Positions 48,298-48,667 of a stretch of 48,667 nucleotides of DNA are shown here, piece by piece; positions within the stretch are counted from its first letter, which is position 1, and each line of letters opens with the position of its first letter. Made by a program: the position numbers and the translations under genes. The notes beneath the pieces were generated by a model. The model saw only the letters and a program-made list of their open reading frames with translations. It was not told the DNA's origin and did no database searches. Location of the stretch: the NCBI GenBank assembly GCA_050874585.1, contig JBNMKZ010000012.1, forward strand, positions 1 through 48,667. The letters are read 5' to 3'. Source of the DNA: UBA1067 sp050874585. Lineage in GTDB: Bacteria > Verrucomicrobiota > Kiritimatiellia > RFP12 > UBA1067.

Positions 48298-48667
48298 GAG
48301 AGGAAAACAACCACGGAATAAATGAAAATCACGGAATTTGGAGAGGGGGAGTTGCCTTTACCACTGAATCGGCGCGGGCCCTTGCGGGTGGCTACGCCGT
48401 TGCTTCGCAACCTTCCCTCCGAACCGCATGCGGTTCTTCGGCGCATTGACGGCCGACACTGAAATTCACTGAAGAGCGCGGCGGTTTCGTGTCCGGCTTC
48501 GCTGGTTTTGGTGCGTTTTCGTGTTCAGCCCCGCAGGGAGGCGCAAGGTTTCGGTGTCCTTCAGTGTCTGCCGAAGGCAGTTTCGGTGCTTTCAGTGGTA
48601 AACAACCACGGGACACGAAAGGCGGGCATTTTGGGGTGATTGGCAAGTTGGAAGGGCGGGGGAAGGC
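48298..48667. repeat. Gene-free, palindrome- and CACGAA-rich end of window
   Basis: AAACAACCACGG occurs at about 48304 and 48600. CACGGAA/CACTGAA/CACGAAA motifs recur on both strands between 48305 and 48620, a pattern common in intergenic repeats of many bacteria. GTTGC-TTC-GCAAC (48399-48411), the perfect 16-bp palindrome GAACCGCATGCGGTTC (48421-48436) and CTGCC-GAA-GGCAG (48568-48580) are REP/BIME-like hairpins. No gene is seen. Confidence 0.5.

Overview
The window (about 48.7 kb, both strands read) looks like the chromosome of a Gram-negative bacterium of the PVC group, most likely Kiritimatiellota or a close Verrucomicrobiota/Lentisphaerota relative. This placement is inference. It rests on a lipid A-type acyltransferase and a surface-glycan gene set, a very large secreted protein with thrombospondin type-3 (DTDGDG-type) calcium repeats and an EF-hand/WINDD-type module of a kind I associate with these phyla, a two-domain glycogen debranching enzyme, GC-rich codon use in the core genes, and compact extended -10 promoters (TGGTATAAT).

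Layout. 1-5945 is accessory DNA. It starts with the 3' part of a large secreted protein ending in a metzincin-like peptidase, followed by a secreted partner gene, an orphan C-terminal fragment with its own secreted partner, a signal-peptide relic with a strong terminator, a small zinc-ribbon gene, and a four-gene lipoprotein/YccF membrane operon. 6396-11621 is an envelope/glycan operon (lipid A-type acyltransferase, membrane-anchored YrbL-like kinase, glycosyltransferase, DegT aminotransferase, GT2). 12327-16182 carries a phosphohexomutase, a TPR lipoprotein, CvpA, an ECF sigma factor and a probable anti-sigma protein. A XylR-type regulator (minus strand) is divergent from a bifunctional glycogen debranching enzyme (16179-21388). 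21550-26159 places three glutamine amidotransferase genes in a row (carA, pyrG, glmS). smc, secG, an NAD-dependent epimerase, another GT2 and an esterase/beta-lactamase-fold fusion follow up to 35097.

A tRNA-Pro(UGG) at 35177-35253 marks the left edge of a second accessory region, 35254-47196. It holds a coiled-coil gene lacking a normal 5' end, a 2447-residue modular protein with an alpha/beta-hydrolase tip, two paralogous secreted partner proteins, an HNH protein, and an HsdR N-terminal fragment. Three of these genes end in the same C-terminal tail (PYKKKRKSLWPF-like), encoded by a 47-52 bp repeat. A flavodoxin-fold reductase and a gene-poor, repeat-rich end close the window.

The most unusual signals are: (1) a degenerate tandem repeat with an exact 22-bp period in three separate intergenic regions (11721-12094, 26211-26320, 48080-48297); (2) -10 boxes so close to start codons that at least six genes are predicted to be leaderless; (3) two loci built like polymorphic effector/partner systems with cassette-like recombination; and (4) an SMC protein with a strongly shortened hinge.
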